NCBI RefSeq assembly: GCF_018966525.1
Contig: NZ_CP076607.1
Span: forward strand, 868,001-932,000
Source of the DNA: Paenibacillus sophorae
Lineage (GTDB): Bacteria > Bacillota > Bacilli > Paenibacillales > Paenibacillaceae
Direction: 5' to 3'
Length of the DNA stretch: 64,000 nucleotides
The position numbers were made by a program, and so were the translations under genes. Shown here in pieces: positions 53,301 to 62,731 of the stretch. The notes under the pieces were generated by a model. That model searched no databases. It was not told the DNA's origin and saw only the letters and a list, made by a program, of their open reading frames with translations. Numbering within the stretch: position 1 is the stretch's first letter; each line of letters begins with the position of its first letter.

Positions 53301-56300
53301 TTAGGCTTCCGACCATTCGCGCCGCAGGGTGAACAGATCCTTCAGGGCCTCGGTGGACAGCTCGGTAATCCAGCCCTCCGAGCTGGTAATGATACTGTCG
53401 CTAAGCTGCTGCTTGCTCTCCAGCATTTCATCGATCCGCTCTTCCAATGTTCCGAGGGCAATGAATTTATGCACCTGAACATCGCGCGTCTGGCCCATGC
53501 GGTAGGCGCGATCCGTCGCCTGATTCTCCACGGCGGGGTTCCACCAGCGGTCGAAATGGAACACATGGTTGGCGGCTGTCAGATTCAGGCCGACGCCGCC
53601 GGCCTTCAGGGACAGGATAAACACGGCGGGCTGCTGCGCCGTAAGCGAAGGAGCCTGATGCAGGCCGTCCGGGAAAGAGTCGTGCGGCTGCCCGTTAGAG
53701 GGCGGCGGGGATACCGGCTGATCTCTGTCCGTCGAAGTGGGCGCTGATATGCCTGGCGGGATCAGAAGCGCTTCGCGTCCAGACTGAAAGTCCTCGATCA
53801 TGCGGTCCCGCGCCGATTTGGAGGTGCTTCCGTTCAGATAGAGCACGGGCTCGCGCAGTTCCTCCCGCAGCACGCGTTGCAGCATTTGGCCCATACCCAC
53901 ATATTGGGTGAAGATCAGACAGCGCTCTCCCTCTTCGCGCAGTTCCTTAACCATGGCGAGCAGCCGCTCCAGCTTGGCGGAGCGTTCAATCAGCAGACCC
54001 GTATCCACCGGTTCGTCAGCAGCATCTTCGTTCGCTGCCGCTTCCTTCATGATAAGCAGCGGATGATCGCACAGCTGCTTGAGCCGGGTAAGCGCGGCGA
54101 GAATGGCGCCTTTGCGCTCGATGCCCTCCAGCTTGCGCATTTTATCCATCAGCTCGTTAACCGTCTGGTCGTAAAGTGCGGCCTGCTCGGCTGTCAGATG
54201 GACATAGGTCTTCATCTCGTTCTTGTCGGGCAGGTCCAATTGAATGGCGGGATCTTTCTTCTTACGGCGCAGCATGAAGGGCTTGACCAGTTTCCTGAGA
54301 TCGGCTGTCCGCTTGGCGTCGCCGTCCTTCTCAATCGGATGGATAAACCGTTCCTGAAAAGCGCGCAGCGGCCCGAGAAAGCCCGGCGTAATGAAGTCGT
54401 ATATCGACCACAGCTCCGCCAGCCGATTCTCGATCGGCGTTCCGGTGAGCGCGATCCGGTGCAAGGCGGGAAAGCTGCGGACGGCGGTTGACTGCTTGGT
54501 CTGGGCGTTCTTGATATTTTGCGCTTCGTCCAGGCAAACCGCCGACCAGGTAAAGCCGGCCAGCAGCTCTTGGTCCAGCGCCGCCGTGGCATAAGAAGTA
54601 AGCACAACATCGGTATCGGCGGCTACGGCCGTGAAGCTCTCCCCGCTAAGCCGCGCACCGCCGTAATGAAGCATAACCTCAAGCGACGGCGCGAACCGCT
54701 GCAGTTCCTTCTGCCAGTTGCCGAGCACCGAGGTTGGGCAGACGATTAGCGACGGCCGCGGCCCTGCCGTTCGCTCTTCGTACTGCTCCTTTACGCGAAG
54801 CAAGTAGGAGATCAGCTGCACGGTCTTGCCAAGGCCCATATCGTCGGCAAGACAAGCGCCCAGCCCGAAGCGCCGCAGGAAGACGAGCCAGGCATAGCCC
54901 TCAAGCTGATACGAGCGCAGCTCAGCGTTCAGACCGGCAGGCGGGCCGGGCTGCGGCCAGGCCTCTTTGCCGCCAAGCTGCCCCATAAGCTTGACGAACT
55001 GCTCGTTCAGTTCCACCTCAAGCTGCAGACGCATCTCCTCTTCAGGGGCAGGGGCCTCGTCCGCATCCCCGGCTTCTTCACCGGCATTCAGGAGATGCAG
55101 CTGGAGGACGTCCTGGAAGGACAGTCCCTGGCGCTTGTCCATGCCGTCCATCGCTCTGCGGATTTGAGCGAGCAGCACGGGATCAAGCGGAACCCACTGG
55201 CCGTGGAAACGGACCAGACGCTCTCCCCGGGCGACCAGCGCCGCGAACTCCTCTTCCGTGAGGTCGGCGTCTCCGATCGAGATGCGCCAATCGAAGTCGA
55301 TGATCGCATCCAGGCCCATCAGCGAGCGGCCGCCCCGGTTCTCGCTCTCCGGGCGGAGCTTCGCCTGCAGGCGCGGCTTCCTGCGGCTCGCGGTTTCCCA
55401 CCAGGCCGGCAGCAGCACAAGCCAGCCTGCATCCAGCAGACGGCGGCTGTCCGCCGTCAGAAAGGTCCAGGCGGCCGCGCTGTCCAGCGGCCGGCCCAGC
55501 ACGTCGCCGCCGCTGTCAAAGCGCCCTTCCGGCAGGCAGGCGCGCAGGCGCTCCAGCCAGCCTGCCGAGCGGCTCGCTACATGCGGCGACCACGGGGCGG
55601 GCCAGGCGCCATGGGCGCTGCCGTCCGCCGCCAGCTTCACAGGGACAAGCGCCGAGGCGTCGGTCTTGTCCTGCAAGACGAGCCGAATCCGCCAGGAGGA
55701 TTCGGCTTTACCCGGCTCCAGCAGCTGGAGCGCGGGGCGGAACGGCGAAACATCGGCCTTCCAGCCGATGGAGACGAGCCAGGCTTCCGCGTCCATGCCG
55801 GCTGCCGCCAGACGCTTACGCTCGAACAGCATCGGGTACTCGCGCCGCAGGTCGGCGGCATGGGCTTCCGTGTCGTAATAGCGCATGGATACGGCGGCGG
55901 AGAAGGCCGCCCGGACGCCTGCTATGAAGCCGGGGTCATCCTTCAGCCGGCGAAGCGCGGCAAGCGCGTCCGGTCTGGCGGCGGGCGAGCCGCCGTTTAG
56001 TACCGTTGCGCCGCCTGCGTCGTCCGCAGCATCCTGCGGCCAGACTTCTGCCGCTTGCCGCATTCCAGTTTCCCTCGCGGACGCTTCCTGATCCGCCGCT
56101 TCCGCCGCCGTCCGAAGTGCTCTCTCATCCCAGATCCACTCCAGCCGCCCTTCACGGTATGCGGCAAGGCTTGGCACATACTGCCGTTCCTCGAGACAAA
56201 ATGCCAGGCTGGGGGCCAGATCGGCGAGCGGAGCCGCTTCGCCGTCCCATGACCATCCGATATGCGACAGCAGCTGCCCGGCGGCGAAGAAAGACAGGAC

Positions 56301-56513
56301 CTGTTCGGCGGGCAGGACGACCAGTTCGATCTCTCCGGCTTTGTGAATGGCCAGCTCGGTACCATAGAACGACTCCTCGTGCCAGGCGAAGAGCATCTGC
56401 TTCAAAGTCATACCGGAAAGGCCGTATCCGTCATCCGTCAAACCGTACAATAGTGCGTCTCCGAATTCGCTCAGTCCAATCCGGACCGTAATTTTCCGCA
56501 ATTGCCCGTTCAT
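53301..56513 (-). CDS. SNF2 family helicase (YwqA-like)
   Basis: 1,070 residues. An N-terminal region of about 500 residues of the SNF2-associated type precedes the ATPase: DDMGLGKTVQLISYLL (Walker A), CLDEAQNIKN (DEAQ box), GTPIENRL (motif III). The C-lobe carries VFHFDRWWNPAVENQATDRAYRMGQ (motif VI). A Pro-rich insert of about 45 residues (IPPGISAPTST through LTAQQP) interrupts the C-lobe between motif IV and SLKAGGVGLN; I see it as unusual. It overlaps the SWIM gene by 4 bases. B. subtilis ywqA/ywqB is the analogous pair; the partners probably act together on DNA or RNA. Confidence 0.93.
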   Translation of the reverse strand: MNGQLRKITVRIGLSEFGDALLYGLTDDGYGLSGMTLKQMLFAWHEESFYGTELAIHKAGEIELVVLPAEQVLSFFAAGQLLSHIGWSWDGEAAPLADLAPSLAFCLEERQYVPSLAAYREGRLEWIWDERALRTAAEAADQEASARETGMRQAAEVWPQDAADDAGGATVLNGGSPAARPDALAALRRLKDDPGFIAGVRAAFSAAVSMRYYDTEAHAADLRREYPMLFERKRLAAAGMDAEAWLVSIGWKADVSPFRPALQLLEPGKAESSWRIRLVLQDKTDASALVPVKLAADGSAHGAWPAPWSPHVASRSAGWLERLRACLPEGRFDSGGDVLGRPLDSAAAWTFLTADSRRLLDAGWLVLLPAWWETASRRKPRLQAKLRPESENRGGRSLMGLDAIIDFDWRISIGDADLTEEEFAALVARGERLVRFHGQWVPLDPVLLAQIRRAMDGMDKRQGLSFQDVLQLHLLNAGEEAGDADEAPAPEEEMRLQLEVELNEQFVKLMGQLGGKEAWPQPGPPAGLNAELRSYQLEGYAWLVFLRRFGLGACLADDMGLGKTVQLISYLLRVKEQYEERTAGPRPSLIVCPTSVLGNWQKELQRFAPSLEVMLHYGGARLSGESFTAVAADTDVVLTSYATAALDQELLAGFTWSAVCLDEAQNIKNAQTKQSTAVRSFPALHRIALTGTPIENRLAELWSIYDFITPGFLGPLRAFQERFIHPIEKDGDAKRTADLRKLVKPFMLRRKKKDPAIQLDLPDKNEMKTYVHLTAEQAALYDQTVNELMDKMRKLEGIERKGAILAALTRLKQLCDHPLLIMKEAAANEDAADEPVDTGLLIERSAKLERLLAMVKELREEGERCLIFTQYVGMGQMLQRVLREELREPVLYLNGSTSKSARDRMIEDFQSGREALLIPPGISAPTSTDRDQPVSPPPSNGQPHDSFPDGLHQAPSLTAQQPAVFILSLKAGGVGLNLTAANHVFHFDRWWNPAVENQATDRAYRMGQTRDVQVHKFIALGTLEERIDEMLESKQQLSDSIITSSEGWITELSTEALKDLFTLRREWSEA

Positions 56514-58402
56514 GGTGTCAACTTTCCTTTCCGAAGCTCTTCTTGCAGCGCTCTAAGCCGGCTGTGGCGGGCGGTGAAAGAGCCGAGAAAATGCTCGAAG
56601 CGATCCTCCGCTTTCATTTTCTTATACAGCTTGCTTAGCCGCTTCAGCAGTTTTACCGCCGCTTTGTAGCTGCTTCTGTTCTTCTCTGAGACATGCCGCT
56701 CGACTGCCTGATGATAGAAGGGCAGCAGCAGCTCCGGCGCATTCTTCTCCAGCGGCTGAAGCTCCCGCACCCGGAAATCCGCAGGGTCCTTGCCGGAGCT
56801 GAGCTGGTAATCCATCCATTGCCGCCAGCGTCCGTGCGCCAGCAGCTTCTCTTCGTAAATGTCGCCGCTTAAAGGCAGCATGTCTGCCAGTAAACGCCAC
56901 ATTTGCGGCTCGGCGCCCGGCAGAAGCCGGACAGCCTCCTCCCAGTGCCGCGCATAGCTGTCAAGACCATGACGGCGGTGCCCGCGGAGCAGTTCGCCAG
57001 CCTCCGTAAGCCAGCTCACAAGCCGCCGCGCTTCCCCGGCTTCCGACAGCGGCTCCCAGAAAATATCTAGCCCTTCCGGATGGAATCCCGGCCGCTTAGC
57101 CGCTTCCCGGAGCAGACTTAAGGCCTCGTCATCTTCGGACAGGCAGAAATGCATCCAGGCCCGGGCGATCAGCAGGGGCTGCCGGGACGGAGATGCCGCC
57201 CGGTTGTCTTCCTCCCCTTCCAGCCGCCGCAGTTCTTCTTCGAAAAGCGCAGTATCACGCATTTCTGGAATAATCCATTTTCTCCACAGCAAATAATAAA
57301 GAGCGGAATAGAAGGTCTGCTCCTTTGATTCTGCCAGCAGCGCCCGCCGGAGAACCCCGAGTGTGTCCAATATACGGTTCCACTGTTCCGGCTCGGAGGC
57401 GGGGGACGGCTTCGTGCTGAAGAAGCGCTCGATATCATCCTGAAGCTCCGTTACGGCCAGGTGGGTGTAGTATCCGAGTGAAGGCGTAAATGTCCCCGTC
57501 CTTCCGACCACGCGGGCGGTCAGCGTTTCCAGAACAAAGAGACGGGTGTGCAAGCCGAATAGCTTCTCCAGTTCAGGGGCCATTGGCGGCTTGATGCGAA
57601 GGATTGCCGCGATCGCTTCATCCGCATATTGCGGGTTCCGGGTGTCTCCGGCAAGAGGCGATACACACCGGGCGAACAGTTCATGCCACTCGGCGACGTT
57701 CATGACCGGAATGAGGCGGCCTTGCTCCTTCAAGGCGTCCTGGCTCCCGCGCAGGGCTCCGCCCTTAGCTCCTGTGCTGCCCGGCCTGACGCTGCTTCTG
57801 TCAGCACCGCCCGGTCTATTATCCATTCTTCCGCTACTGCCCGATCCTCCGGCATACCCTGCTTCACCTCCATCAGGATAGCTTTCCACTCTATCGTCAG
57901 CGTCCGTCCCGTTACTGCTTTCCGCACCACCACCGCTGCCGGGCTCGCTGTTTCCGGCGGCCAGGGTACCGGCAGCCGAATTGTCGTGCCGTAAGCCGCT
58001 TGGTCTGCTGCCGGCGGCTTTGCCGCCCTCCGGTACGGCGCGGGCGGAGCTCATTGCCGCCCGAACCTGGGCGGACGACTTGGCATTGGCCAGCAGCTGA
58101 ACCGGACGGCTCTGCGCTCCGGCGTAGTCCATCAGGACGGCCGCCATATGCTTGCATGGCCCGAGGACGGGGCAGCTGCAGCTGCTGATCGAGAGAGCGC
58201 CCAGAACAATCTCGACGCTGTATCGTTCTTTTCCGTCCACGAAGGCCGTGACGAGTCCGGGTGAACCGGCTGTCAATCCGATAACCCGGTTTTGCTTATA
58301 ATATTGAAAGCCCTTTTTAAGGGTCAGGTCGTCAAAATAATACGCCGTGTCCTGGATGAGCCTGGCCCACCCGGCGTCATCAAGGGCAGGTATCGATGGC
58401 AT
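56510..58402 (-). CDS. SWIM zinc-finger protein (YwqB-like)
   Basis: 630 residues. SWIM motif CxCx5CxH is complete: Cys75, Cys77, Cys83, His85 in SCSCPVLGPCKHMAA. A Ser/Gly/acidic low-complexity linker (about 114-225) separates it from a helical C-terminal domain of unknown function. It is transcribed first, and its stop overlaps the SNF2 start (ATGA), so translation is coupled. Confidence 0.88.
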   Translation of the reverse strand: MPSIPALDDAGWARLIQDTAYYFDDLTLKKGFQYYKQNRVIGLTAGSPGLVTAFVDGKERYSVEIVLGALSISSCSCPVLGPCKHMAAVLMDYAGAQSRPVQLLANAKSSAQVRAAMSSARAVPEGGKAAGSRPSGLRHDNSAAGTLAAGNSEPGSGGGAESSNGTDADDRVESYPDGGEAGYAGGSGSSGRMDNRPGGADRSSVRPGSTGAKGGALRGSQDALKEQGRLIPVMNVAEWHELFARCVSPLAGDTRNPQYADEAIAAILRIKPPMAPELEKLFGLHTRLFVLETLTARVVGRTGTFTPSLGYYTHLAVTELQDDIERFFSTKPSPASEPEQWNRILDTLGVLRRALLAESKEQTFYSALYYLLWRKWIIPEMRDTALFEEELRRLEGEEDNRAASPSRQPLLIARAWMHFCLSEDDEALSLLREAAKRPGFHPEGLDIFWEPLSEAGEARRLVSWLTEAGELLRGHRRHGLDSYARHWEEAVRLLPGAEPQMWRLLADMLPLSGDIYEEKLLAHGRWRQWMDYQLSSGKDPADFRVRELQPLEKNAPELLLPFYHQAVERHVSEKNRSSYKAAVKLLKRLSKLYKKMKAEDRFEHFLGSFTARHSRLRALQEELRKGKLTP

Positions 58403-58469
58403 GAAAGTATTCTCCTGTAAGCCTATAGTGACTTAATTATATCACTTCTGCTTCTGCGAGTCAGACCGA

Positions 58470-58500
58470 ACAAAAGGACACCCGCGAAGGTGTCCCTTGT
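58470..58500 (-). terminator. Terminator of the diguanylate cyclase operon
   Basis: GGACACC (58476-58482) pairs with GGTGTCC (58489-58495); the minus strand continues TTTTGTT. Confidence 0.6.
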
Positions 58501-58527
58501 GAAAATATATTCGTTCGCCGGAAATCT

Positions 58528-60795
58528 CTAAGCGAGGTTTTCCTTAAACTCAAATTCCATTACGCAGTTTCTTCCGCTTTCTTTGGCTTTGTACAGCGCT
58601 TGATCCGCCTGGTCGATAAGCATCTTAATGTCGCTTGTGTCCGGCGAAACGGATGTGACGCCCAAACTGATTGTATACCTGACGCTGCCCATTTGCTCGA
58701 ACGGGACGGCGGATGCCGAGATACTTTTCCGCATGATTTCCGCCAGGCTATACGCCTGCTCGGCTGCGATACCGGGTAGCAGGATAACGAATTCCTCGCC
58801 GCCGTACCGGCCGATAATGCCGCGGGGCTGAATCAATTCGGCGAGACGGCTCGCCGTTTCCTGAATGATTTTGTCACCGGCAAGATGGCCGTACCGGTCA
58901 TTAATGCTCTTAAAGTGGTCGATATCGACCATGATCAGCGACAAGGGCTTATCCAAGCTCCAGCATTGGGACAAGTGCCTGTTGGCCAGACTGAGAAAAT
59001 AGCTGCGGTTATACACCCCTGTCAGACCGTCGGTTGAGGCCATCCGGTTAATCTCCGAGAACAGGCGGGCATTTTCAATGGAGATGCCGACCTGCCCTGC
59101 AAAATCGCGAAGGATTTCCCTTTCACTCTCGGTAAAGTTCCTGAGGGAATAACTGTGCAGTACGACCAGACCCAGCAGACGGTCGTGGTACAGGATCGGG
59201 ATTCCGATACAGGTCTTGGCGCCCGGATGAAGCTGGAAGGAGGATGCATCGGGATCAGAGTGGAGCACCAGCCTTTTTTCACGGATCAAAGCGCGGAAGA
59301 AGGGTTCCGTTTCAAGCTCCGTAAAGAGCAGTCCGCTCCATAGCCCGCTCCCAACCGAGGTTTTCGGCACGTACCCTTCCCCGTTCTTTAACAGAATAAA
59401 GCCGTTCTCGCAGACGGTTATATTGGACAGGCTGGTCAAGGTGTAATGAAGAAGCTTGTCCAAATCGTAGGTTGAAGTCAGTTCTTTCGTCGTTTCATGC
59501 AGTTTTTTGAGCAGGATTCCCTGCTTCTCTTCCAGCAGTTTTTCTTGCTTGATGAGGTTAAAGCGGTCCGCCAGTGCTACTGACAAGAGAATGGTCTCGG
59601 CTACCGAGCCGAACCGTACAGAATATAGCGACAGAAAGTTCAAGGGAAGCAGCTTGTAAGCGGCCAAAATATTTAGCGCGGAGCCGGCAAACAGCACGAG
59701 CCATGCCAAAGTATAGAAAAAGACGGATCGCATCCGAAACCGGACGGCCGCTATCGCCGACAGGCAGAGCAAAATGCTGGCGGTTGCAAGGTAGACGGCT
59801 AATTTGGTGCATAAGCCCGGCGTCATAAATATCATACTAGGCAGCGTCAGAACAAGTCCGGCTATAAAGGCGCAAATAATTTTGTCGACTCGCGGCGAAT
59901 ATTTCGGAACCGACAGGAAGCTCCGCGAGAACGCACATGTGAACAGACAGGTCAATACGATAAAGACGGGATTGGATTTCAGGTCCCAAGCGGGATGCCC
60001 CGGCCATAAATATTGGTAGGCGAATCCGTCCCAAACCGCCTGCATTATCGCAAACGAAACGATAAAGAGCACATAGTACAGATAAACCCTGTCCCTTATC
60101 GACACATAAAGAAAGCTGTTGTACAGCGCCATTGCGAACATAATCCCGTAATACATGCCGAACAGAAGACCCGAGTGCTGCTCGCTTTCGATAAAGCTCT
60201 GCGTCTCCCACAGCTTCATCGGAAGCTGAAGATAAGTGTCGGTTTGAATCTGAAAATATAGCCGCTGCCCGGATTCGGGAGAAAACGAAAGGTCGAAAAT
60301 AAAATTCCGATGATTGAAGACCCGCTCGTTGAAGGGCAGACTTCTGCCTGTGCGGATCTGGCGCAAAAAATGGCGTTCGTCGTCAAACTGGTACAGGGTC
60401 ACCCGGCTGAGCTGGGGTTTGCTCAGTTCCAGCAGAAGTTCTCTTGTCCTGGAAGAGGCATTGAACAGGTCCAGCTCGACCCAATAAGTCGAACCTCTAA
60501 TCGAGCCGCCGAGTCCGCTGGTCTTGTACGGCACGAATAACGAATCCATTGCCGGACTTGCAACATCCTTGATCGTGAGCTGTCCGTCTTTGTCCTCCCA
60601 TATTTTCAAATCGTCCTGAAGATCCGTATTTGTACGGAGGCTGCCGAGTCCGGCGGCCTCTTCCAGACGGGCCGAATCCGCCGTCTGACTCCAGAGAAGC
60701 ATAAGCAGAGCGACGACTAGTCCGAATACGAGCAATCCAATCCGGCCTATACGGAATTTTGAAGCTGCCGAAGATGCGGTTAATGTAGCCTTCAT
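58528..60795 (-). CDS. Diguanylate cyclase with 7TMR-DISM sensor, GAF and GGDEF domains
   Basis: 755 residues. Order: N-terminal helix, extracellular 7TMR-DISMED2 region (about 55-185), seven membrane helices (about 205-410), a GAF domain (about 430-560) and a C-terminal GGDEF domain with GGEEF active loop (RYGGEEFVILLPG). The substrate Asp-Ile and metal residues are present (MVDIDHFKSINDRYGHLAGD). It should make cyclic di-GMP in response to an external ligand bound by the DISMED2 domain. It follows a papain-like gene by 9 bases in one operon. Confidence 0.93.
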   Translation of the reverse strand: MKATLTASSAASKFRIGRIGLLVFGLVVALLMLLWSQTADSARLEEAAGLGSLRTNTDLQDDLKIWEDKDGQLTIKDVASPAMDSLFVPYKTSGLGGSIRGSTYWVELDLFNASSRTRELLLELSKPQLSRVTLYQFDDERHFLRQIRTGRSLPFNERVFNHRNFIFDLSFSPESGQRLYFQIQTDTYLQLPMKLWETQSFIESEQHSGLLFGMYYGIMFAMALYNSFLYVSIRDRVYLYYVLFIVSFAIMQAVWDGFAYQYLWPGHPAWDLKSNPVFIVLTCLFTCAFSRSFLSVPKYSPRVDKIICAFIAGLVLTLPSMIFMTPGLCTKLAVYLATASILLCLSAIAAVRFRMRSVFFYTLAWLVLFAGSALNILAAYKLLPLNFLSLYSVRFGSVAETILLSVALADRFNLIKQEKLLEEKQGILLKKLHETTKELTSTYDLDKLLHYTLTSLSNITVCENGFILLKNGEGYVPKTSVGSGLWSGLLFTELETEPFFRALIREKRLVLHSDPDASSFQLHPGAKTCIGIPILYHDRLLGLVVLHSYSLRNFTESEREILRDFAGQVGISIENARLFSEINRMASTDGLTGVYNRSYFLSLANRHLSQCWSLDKPLSLIMVDIDHFKSINDRYGHLAGDKIIQETASRLAELIQPRGIIGRYGGEEFVILLPGIAAEQAYSLAEIMRKSISASAVPFEQMGSVRYTISLGVTSVSPDTSDIKMLIDQADQALYKAKESGRNCVMEFEFKENLA

Positions 60796-60804
60796 CTTCT
60801 TCTG

Positions 60805-61446
60805 TCAGGTGGACGATTTGATGCCGGCGAGGTCGATTTCGATTTCTTCCCTGAATGAGCCTTTAAGGAGCGACAGATGTCCGTCCGAGGAGAAATCGCT
60901 CGGCATAAATCCGTTGATAACGGCATTCGGGTCGAGCAGGCCCATCTTGATGTAAGACTCGGCGACAAGCTCGCTGCAGGTATAGTTGTCCAGTTTGGAA
61001 CGAATCTTGAAGATCCGGCCTTCAAGGACCTCCAGAATCATTTTCCATTCGCCGGGGTTGGGAATGCCATGCAGCTCCGTAAACAGGGCGTGCAGGCTCG
61101 AAATCATCTCTTCGCTCCGCTTAACCTTCAGGGGCCTTACGGCGTAGCGGGGCGGAACATAGGGGGTGACGTCGCTTCCGTAGGTTTCCAGCCTTTTCTG
61201 CAAATCTACCAGCTTCGGCCCCGTGAGATGATCGTTCATCAAGACGTCCGGCAGATTCGTCAAAGCTGTGGATTCCCACAGCAGCGGAACCTCGATCTCT
61301 GGAATCCGAACTACCATGGCAACATGGGACCACAGGCTGCCTTCCAGCTTTTCGACAAGCTTGCTGATTTCATATTGTCCGCTGAAAAGAATCAAATCGC
61401 CCGTCCGCAGTTCCGATTGTATTTGCGAGTATGGTATTTTTTGCAT
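60805..61446 (-). CDS. Papain-like (permuted NlpC/P60, YiiX-type) protein
   Basis: About 213 residues from the ATG at 61446, with AGGGGG 8 bases upstream; the TTG at 61452 is too close to it. The catalytic His is in SLWSHVAMVVR and the Cys in NYTCSELVAESYIKMG, the circularly permuted papain arrangement. It has no signal peptide. Substrate and function unknown; members may act on lipids or amides. It lies upstream of a cyclic di-GMP synthase, which is not a pairing I know. Confidence 0.75.
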   Translation of the reverse strand: MQKIPYSQIQSELRTGDLILFSGQYEISKLVEKLEGSLWSHVAMVVRIPEIEVPLLWESTALTNLPDVLMNDHLTGPKLVDLQKRLETYGSDVTPYVPPRYAVRPLKVKRSEEMISSLHALFTELHGIPNPGEWKMILEVLEGRIFKIRSKLDNYTCSELVAESYIKMGLLDPNAVINGFMPSDFSSDGHLSLLKGSFREEIEIDLAGIKSST

Positions 61447-61612
61447 ATCCAACGCCCCCTAAAGTAGGTCTCCATTTTCTTTATTACGAGTTCGACAGGT
61501 TGGAATAATACTCCTGTTTAACTTTAAGAAAAAAGAGATTTTTATCACAGTGCGCCTGTAGGCTGGATCGAAATTCGCTGCATGTGAAACTCGGGGCAGG
61601 AACGCTATTGCG

Positions 61613-61660
61613 TGAAACAGCTGCACCCCCAACATATGGGTGGCGCAGCCGTTTTTTTGC
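61613..61660 (+). terminator. Terminator-like hairpin near the MFS remnant
   Basis: GAAACAGCTGCACCCC against GGTGGCGCAGCCGTTT, followed by TTTT on the plus strand, lies after the MFS remnant. No intact plus-strand gene ends here. Confidence 0.4.
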
Positions 61661-61676
61661 GCAGGTTATACGTAAA

Positions 61677-62035
61677 TTATAGGGCCTCGACGATGGTCTC
61701 GGCAGAGTCCTCTTTCTTCTGGGACAGTACCTCTTTTTTAAGGAACCAGCAGATGAAGAAAGTAATAATAACAAAAACCAGCGAGATAGAGAACACATTC
61801 TGGAAGGCGTGCGTGAACACGGTTTTGACTTCGGTCAGCAGCTGCGGCGAGATGCCGGGTGGGATTCCGCCCGCCGCCAGATTCTCCGATGTGCCGGCAG
61901 GCAGCTGGCTGCTGAGCGGTTCCACGCCTTTGCTGATGTGGCCGGAGAGCAGGCTGCCGAACACGCTGAGCCCGATGGTTGCCCCGAGCGATTGAAACAG
62001 CTGGACTGTGGATAGGGCGATGCCAGTGTTCAGCT
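61677..62035 (-). pseudogene. C-terminal remnant of a DHA2-type MFS drug transporter
   Basis: About 119 codons that read LNTGIALSTVQLFQSLGATIG, then SVFGSLLSGH, and end with one membrane helix (VFSISLVFVIITFFICWFL). This matches the last helices of EmrB/QacA-type exporters. A stop in frame precedes it at about 62036-62041, so the N-terminal 350-400 residues are missing. Not functional. Confidence 0.75.
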
Positions 62036-62128
62036 AAAGACTGAGCTGTCGTATTCTTGCCTTCTTATTCGGCCGGCCTGCCCCGGCTCGGCGCAATGCG
62101 TTATAATGGCGGTGTGGAGGGATGCATC

Positions 62129-62731
62129 ATGGATCAGGCATTATTCGACCTTGTCTATCAGGCTGTCGTCCAGCGCGACGCACGGTATGACGGGATTTAC
62201 TATACCGGAGTTCGGACCACCGGCATTGTATGCCGGCCATCCTGCCGGGCCAGAACGCCAAAGCCGGACAATGTAACGTTCTATCCGTCGCTGGAGGAGG
62301 CGCTTCAGGCGGGCTTCCGCCCATGCAAAAGATGCCGTCCCGAGGAGGGCGGGCCGCTGCGCCCGGACGCCGTACTGGCGGCCCAGGCCGATGCCGTGAT
62401 CAACGCCGAGTACGGAGAGCGGCTGACGCTGAACAGCTTGGCCGAGCGGCTGAAGGTCAGCGCCTCTCATCTTCACCGCACCTATAAGGAGGTGACCGGA
62501 CTTACTCCGGCCGCCAAGCTGGATCAGGTGCGGCTGGACAAGGCCTGCGGGCTTCTGCGCCTCAGCCGGATGCCCGTGTCCGATATCGGCAGGACGGTCG
62601 GCTTTCGCGGCGCTTCCCATTTTGCCGCCTGGTTTCACCGGCACGCGGGAGCTTCACCTACGGAATACAGAGAACGAGTTCAAGGAGGAATGGCGGATGA
62701 GCCAGAATACGATATACCGGCACACTCTTAA
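62129..62731 (+). CDS. adaA: AdaA methylphosphotriester-DNA repair protein and regulator
   Basis: 200 residues. The Ada zinc-binding domain has Cys ligands in GIVCRPSC and RPCKRC; the first Cys of VCRPSC accepts the methyl group. A C-terminal AraC HTH follows (LTLNSLAERLKVSASHLHRTYK, then FRGASHFAAWFHR). The methylated protein activates the adaptive response genes. GGAGGG is 7 bases before the ATG at 62129, and TATAAT at 62102-62107 may be the promoter -10. It overlaps the next gene. Confidence 0.93.
   Translation: MDQALFDLVYQAVVQRDARYDGIYYTGVRTTGIVCRPSCRARTPKPDNVTFYPSLEEALQAGFRPCKRCRPEEGGPLRPDAVLAAQADAVINAEYGERLTLNSLAERLKVSASHLHRTYKEVTGLTPAAKLDQVRLDKACGLLRLSRMPVSDIGRTVGFRGASHFAAWFHRHAGASPTEYRERVQGGMADEPEYDIPAHS

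Noticed and set aside
55095..56000. Plus-strand ORF opposite the SNF2 gene
   Set aside because: Shadow ORF in high-GC sequence without motif support.
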